Source: Clostridiales bacterium
Lineage (GTDB): Bacteria > Bacillota > Clostridia > Lachnospirales > Lachnospiraceae
Length of the DNA stretch: 7,776 nucleotides
Assembly (NCBI GenBank): GCA_021204765.1
Contig: JAJPYU010000109.1
Span: forward strand, 1 to 7,776
Reading direction: 5' to 3'
How positions within the stretch are numbered: the first letter of the stretch is position 1; each line of letters opens with the position of its first letter. The position numbers and the translations under genes are program-made. The notes beneath the pieces were generated by a model. It had not been told where the DNA came from, made no database searches, and saw only the letters and a program-made list of their open reading frames with translations. Positions 6,529 through 7,776 of the stretch are shown in pieces.

Positions 6529-6664
6529 GCCCAAACACACATAAGCAATCTTAGCTCCGAAAGGAGCGGGAAAGTCTGCAAAGCAGACGGCGCTAGACGT
6601 CCGGGGGACGTCTGTTTAGCGCGGACCGAAGCGAAGCGTAGAAGATTGCGCATGGGTGTTGGGC
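6529..6664 (+). ncRNA. Candidate multi-branched structured RNA
   Basis: A closing stem is built from GCCCAA/TTGGGC (6529-6534/6659-6664), a CACACAT/ATGGGTG segment with one mismatch (6536-6542/6652-6658) and a perfect GCAATCTT/AAGATTGC (6545-6552/6642-6649). It encloses GCTCC-GAAA-GGAGC with a GNRA tetraloop (6554-6567), GTCTGC-AAA-GCAGAC (6574-6588), and GCGCTA/TAGCGC (6590-6595/6617-6622) topped by GACGTCC-GGG-GGACGTC (6596-6612). An unpaired purine-rich stretch with GAAGCGAAGC (6628-6637) follows. The modular arms and GNRA loop look RNA-like. I cannot match it to a named family, and no promoter is evident, so it may be transcribed from the dnaB operon. Confidence 0.45.
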
Positions 6665-6713
6665 TGCTTGTTCACAGTAAAAGGGAGAAAGACAGGAGGA
6701 GAACAAAAAAGAA

Positions 6714-7088
6714 ATGGAAATACACCAGTCAGCAGAGGACTATTTGGAGTGTATCTTAAAGCTTAGCAAAGTAAGACCGGTAGTACGGTCAATCGACATT
6801 GCCACCGAGATGAATTTCTCTAAGCCCAGCATCTCTGTGGCCATGAAGAATCTGCGCACCCACGGCTTCATCAATGTGGACGAGAGCGGGTTCATCACTC
6901 TGACGGATGCGGGAATGGAGATTGCCTCCAGCATATATGAGCGGCATCTGCTCCTGAAGAAATGGCTGGTCTATATCGGTGTGGATGAGAAGATTGCGGA
7001 AGATGACGCCTGCCGTATCGAGCACAATTTAAGCCCCGAGACTTTCAGTGCATTAAAAAAGCATATTGATGGGGAGATGAATGTGTAG
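6714..7088 (+). CDS. DtxR/MntR-family metal-dependent transcriptional regulator
   Basis: This 124-residue regulator is short like MntR and lacks the C-terminal SH3-like domain of DtxR. Residues 1-65 form a winged helix: SAEDYLECILKL (6-17), VRSIDIATEMNFSKPSISVAMKNLRTHGFI with the recognition helix at about 36-48, and ITLTDAG in the wing. The dimerisation/metal domain contains ERHLLLKKWL and DDACRIEH (97-104). Predicted ligands are Asp9, Glu12, His78, Cys100, Glu103 and His104. Position 100 is Cys, as in DtxR/IdeR, where B. subtilis MntR has Glu99, so iron or manganese specificity is open. AGGAGGA (6694-6700) lies 13 bases before ATG, rather far, but no closer in-frame start exists. The gene stands alone between two repeat elements, with no metal transporter in view. 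Confidence 0.88.
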   Translation: MEIHQSAEDYLECILKLSKVRPVVRSIDIATEMNFSKPSISVAMKNLRTHGFINVDESGFITLTDAGMEIASSIYERHLLLKKWLVYIGVDEKIAEDDACRIEHNLSPETFSALKKHIDGEMNV

Positions 7089-7120
7089 GATTACATAACA
7101 CCTCATCACTGCGCCAGTCA

Positions 7121-7140
7121 TTCCCCTGCCGGTGCGGGAA
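7121..7140 (+). other. Small hairpin downstream of the DtxR-type gene
   Basis: TTCCC (7121-7125) pairs with GGGAA (7136-7140), continued by GC/GC (7128-7129/7134-7135) across a two-base CT bulge, with a CGGT loop. No T-run follows, so calling it a terminator would be a stretch. It is the only candidate 3'-end structure for the regulator mRNA before the larger repeat. Confidence 0.3.
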
Positions 7141-7150
7141 GAACAGGTAA

Positions 7151-7269
7151 ATTGTGTTCATAAGGGGTTACCTTTTTCACAGGTAGTCAGTGCAGTTATA
7201 TGCCTGATTTCAAGCGAGCTTAAAGCATTCATCTAACTGCACTGGCTACCGTGTGAAAAGTAACACAAT
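7151..7269 (+). repeat. Long hairpin repeat, copy 2
   Basis: Bases 7182-7198 pair with 7234-7250 (17 bp, one wobble), continued by CTTTTCACA-type pairing (7174-7181/7252-7259, one bulged G at 7251) and GTTAC/GTAAC (7167-7171/7260-7264), about 30 bp in all. ATTGT/ACAAT (7151-7155/7265-7269) can add an outer stem. The loop region has TTTCAAGC and AAAGCAT, as in copy 1. The arm core CACAGGTAGTCAG is close to the reverse complement of 6506-6520 in copy 1. It lies 30 bp before the gdhA promoter -35, so it may also act as a terminator/insulator or regulatory site. Confidence 0.7.
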
Positions 7270-7273
7270 GGGT

Positions 7274-7318
7274 TCACACAATGTGACTATATCGGGACTT
7301 GATAAAATTCCCGATTAG
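7274..7318 (+). promoter_or_regulatory. Candidate operator region upstream of gdhA: two inverted repeats
   Basis: TCACA-CAA-TGTGA (7274-7286) is a compact perfect dyad. Directly next to it, CTA-T-ATCGGGA (7287-7297) mirrors TCCCGAT-TAG (7309-7318), a 10-bp arm with one extra T. The -35 hexamer of the promoter lies in the centre of this second dyad, a position where a bound repressor would block RNA polymerase. ACACAATG also occurs twice (7263-7270, 7276-7283). The factor is unknown; nitrogen or carbon control would fit the target gene. Confidence 0.45.
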
Positions 7319-7327
7319 TAATAAAAT
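7299..7327 (+). promoter_or_regulatory. Sigma-A-type promoter of gdhA
   Basis: TTGATA (7299-7304) and TAAAAT (7322-7327) are separated by 17 bases; each matches consensus in five of six positions. Transcription would start near 7334, giving a short leader of about 33 bases. An AAGGAGGA ribosome binding site (7353-7360) lies 6 bases before ATG 7367. This is the best promoter in the window. Confidence 0.75.
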
Positions 7328-7366
7328 AAGTTCGTTGATGTATCATCTAACTAAGGAGGAAAAAAT

Positions 7367-7776
7367 ATGAGTTACGTTGATGAGGTACTCGCAAGAGTAC
7401 AGGCAAAGAACGCCTCAGAGCCTGAGTTTTTACAGGCTGTCGAGGAGGTCATGGAGTCCATCCGCCCGGTAGTGGATGCCAACGAGGAGCTTTACCGCAG
7501 GGAAGCTATCCTGGAGCGCATTACCGAGCCCGACAGACAGATCAAGTTCCGCGTGGCATGGGTTGACGACAGCGGCCAGGTCCAGGTGAATACCGGCTAC
7601 CGCGTACAGTTCAACAACGCCATCGGACCTTACAAAGGAGGCCTTCGTTTCCATCCGTCCGTATATCTGGGCATTATCAAGTTCCTGGGCTTCGAGCAGA
7701 TTTTCAAGAACAGCCTTACCGGTCTTCCCATAGGCGGCGGCAAGGGCGGGTCCGACTTTGACCCGAAGGGCAAATC
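7367..7776 (+). CDS. gdhA: NADP-type glutamate dehydrogenase, N-terminal part (runs off the window)
   Basis: The first 136 codons of a hexameric glutamate dehydrogenase are visible; the family is usually about 445 residues. The enzyme interconverts 2-oxoglutarate plus ammonium and glutamate with a nicotinamide cofactor, in the cytosol. The N-terminal substrate domain shows FRVAWVDDSGQVQVNTGYRV, the PYKGGLRFHPSV motif with substrate-binding Lys90, FLGFEQIFKNSLTGLPIGGGKGG with catalytic Lys126, and SDFDPKGK. The KFLGFEQ and GGGKGGSDFDPKGK motifs are those of the bacterial NADP-dependent (GdhA) group rather than the RocG/GudB type; cofactor use is inferred, as the Rossmann domain is outside the window. 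The gene has its own promoter and no partner upstream. Confidence 0.95.
   Translation, partial: MSYVDEVLARVQAKNASEPEFLQAVEEVMESIRPVVDANEELYRREAILERITEPDRQIKFRVAWVDDSGQVQVNTGYRVQFNNAIGPYKGGLRFHPSVYLGIIKFLGFEQIFKNSLTGLPIGGGKGGSDFDPKGK

Larger units (their letters stand above)
6435..6680 (+). repeat. Composite palindromic intergenic element between dnaB and the DtxR-type gene
   Basis: Bases 6438-6453 pair with 6664-6679 (16 bp, one wobble; the outer 13, TACTGTGAACAAG and its complement, are perfect), closing almost the whole spacer into one element. Inside are hairpin A (6450-6514), a 9-bp perfect hairpin GGCTACCTG-TGAAA-CAGGTAGCC (6509-6531) and a multi-branched fold (6529-6664). Hairpin A competes with both the outer stem and the 9-bp hairpin, so the element may switch folds. 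No transposase or credible ORF is inside. It could be a non-autonomous mobile element, a structured RNA, or the 3' end of the dnaB operon. Confidence 0.65.

Noticed and set aside
6318..6653. 111-codon - strand ORF over the dnaB end and the repeat element
   Set aside because: Antisense shadow of dnaB plus palindromic sequence; no family pattern and no credible ribosome binding site.
6435..6680. Insertion sequence or IscB/TnpB-associated omega-RNA (HEARO)
   Set aside because: No transposase or nuclease ORF, no clear target-site duplication, and no recognisable HEARO core; kept only as an unassigned structured repeat.
6502..6759. 85-codon + strand ORF spanning the spacer and start of the DtxR-type gene
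   Set aside because: It runs through the arms and loops of the palindromic element, overlaps the real gene in another frame, has no ribosome binding site at its start and no protein-family character.
5052..7157. Shared 11-mer GTAAATTGTGT before dnaB (about 5053) and before repeat copy 2 (about 7147)
   Set aside because: An 11-base match is expected by chance in a window this size and the surrounding bases do not align.

Overview
The window looks like a chromosomal segment of a low-to-moderate GC Firmicute, most likely a Clostridia/Lachnospiraceae-type gut anaerobe. The evidence is the gene order rpsF-ssb-rpsR ... DHH phosphoesterase-rplI-dnaB, strong AGGAGG ribosome binding sites, frequent AGA/AGG/ATA codons, a zinc-type S18, and an NADP-type glutamate dehydrogenase behind a sigma-A-like promoter. 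The family placement is inference from gene content and protein character, not a database match. All genes read on the + strand. Nothing convincing was found on the - strand, and no tRNA, rRNA, CRISPR or transposase was seen.

Layout. Positions 1-898 hold the end of rpsF, then ssb and rpsR, an operon for two ribosomal proteins and single-stranded DNA binding protein. Positions 899-1103 are a non-coding leader with a strong 15-bp hairpin and smaller stems, two of which can cover the next ribosome binding site. Positions 1104-3236 encode a membrane-anchored lipoteichoic-acid-synthase-type sulfatase-fold enzyme. Positions 3237-3452 carry a 20-bp hairpin, a terminator-like stem, a good promoter and a small hairpin at the next start. 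Positions 3453-6434 are a tight DHH/DHHA1 phosphoesterase-rplI-dnaB operon. Positions 6435-6713 and 7089-7366 are two gene-free stretches, each under 300 bp, flanking a small DtxR/MntR-type metalloregulator gene (6714-7088). Each contains a copy of the same long hairpin repeat, and the first also contains a multi-branched RNA-like fold. From 7367 to the window end is the start of gdhA.

How the genes relate. The core is a replication/translation cluster. The phosphoesterase matches only the catalytic C-terminal half of GdpP (cyclic-di-AMP phosphodiesterase), with all metal-binding residues kept and the membrane/PAS/GGDEF half absent. A lipoteichoic-acid-synthase-like gene lies directly upstream. 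Genetic links between c-di-AMP and lipoteichoic acid are known in Staphylococcus aureus, so the pairing is suggestive, though unproven here. The most unusual non-coding content is the pair of related hairpin elements around the DtxR-type gene. Two base pairs differ between the copies in a compensatory way, which points to selection on a folded structure.
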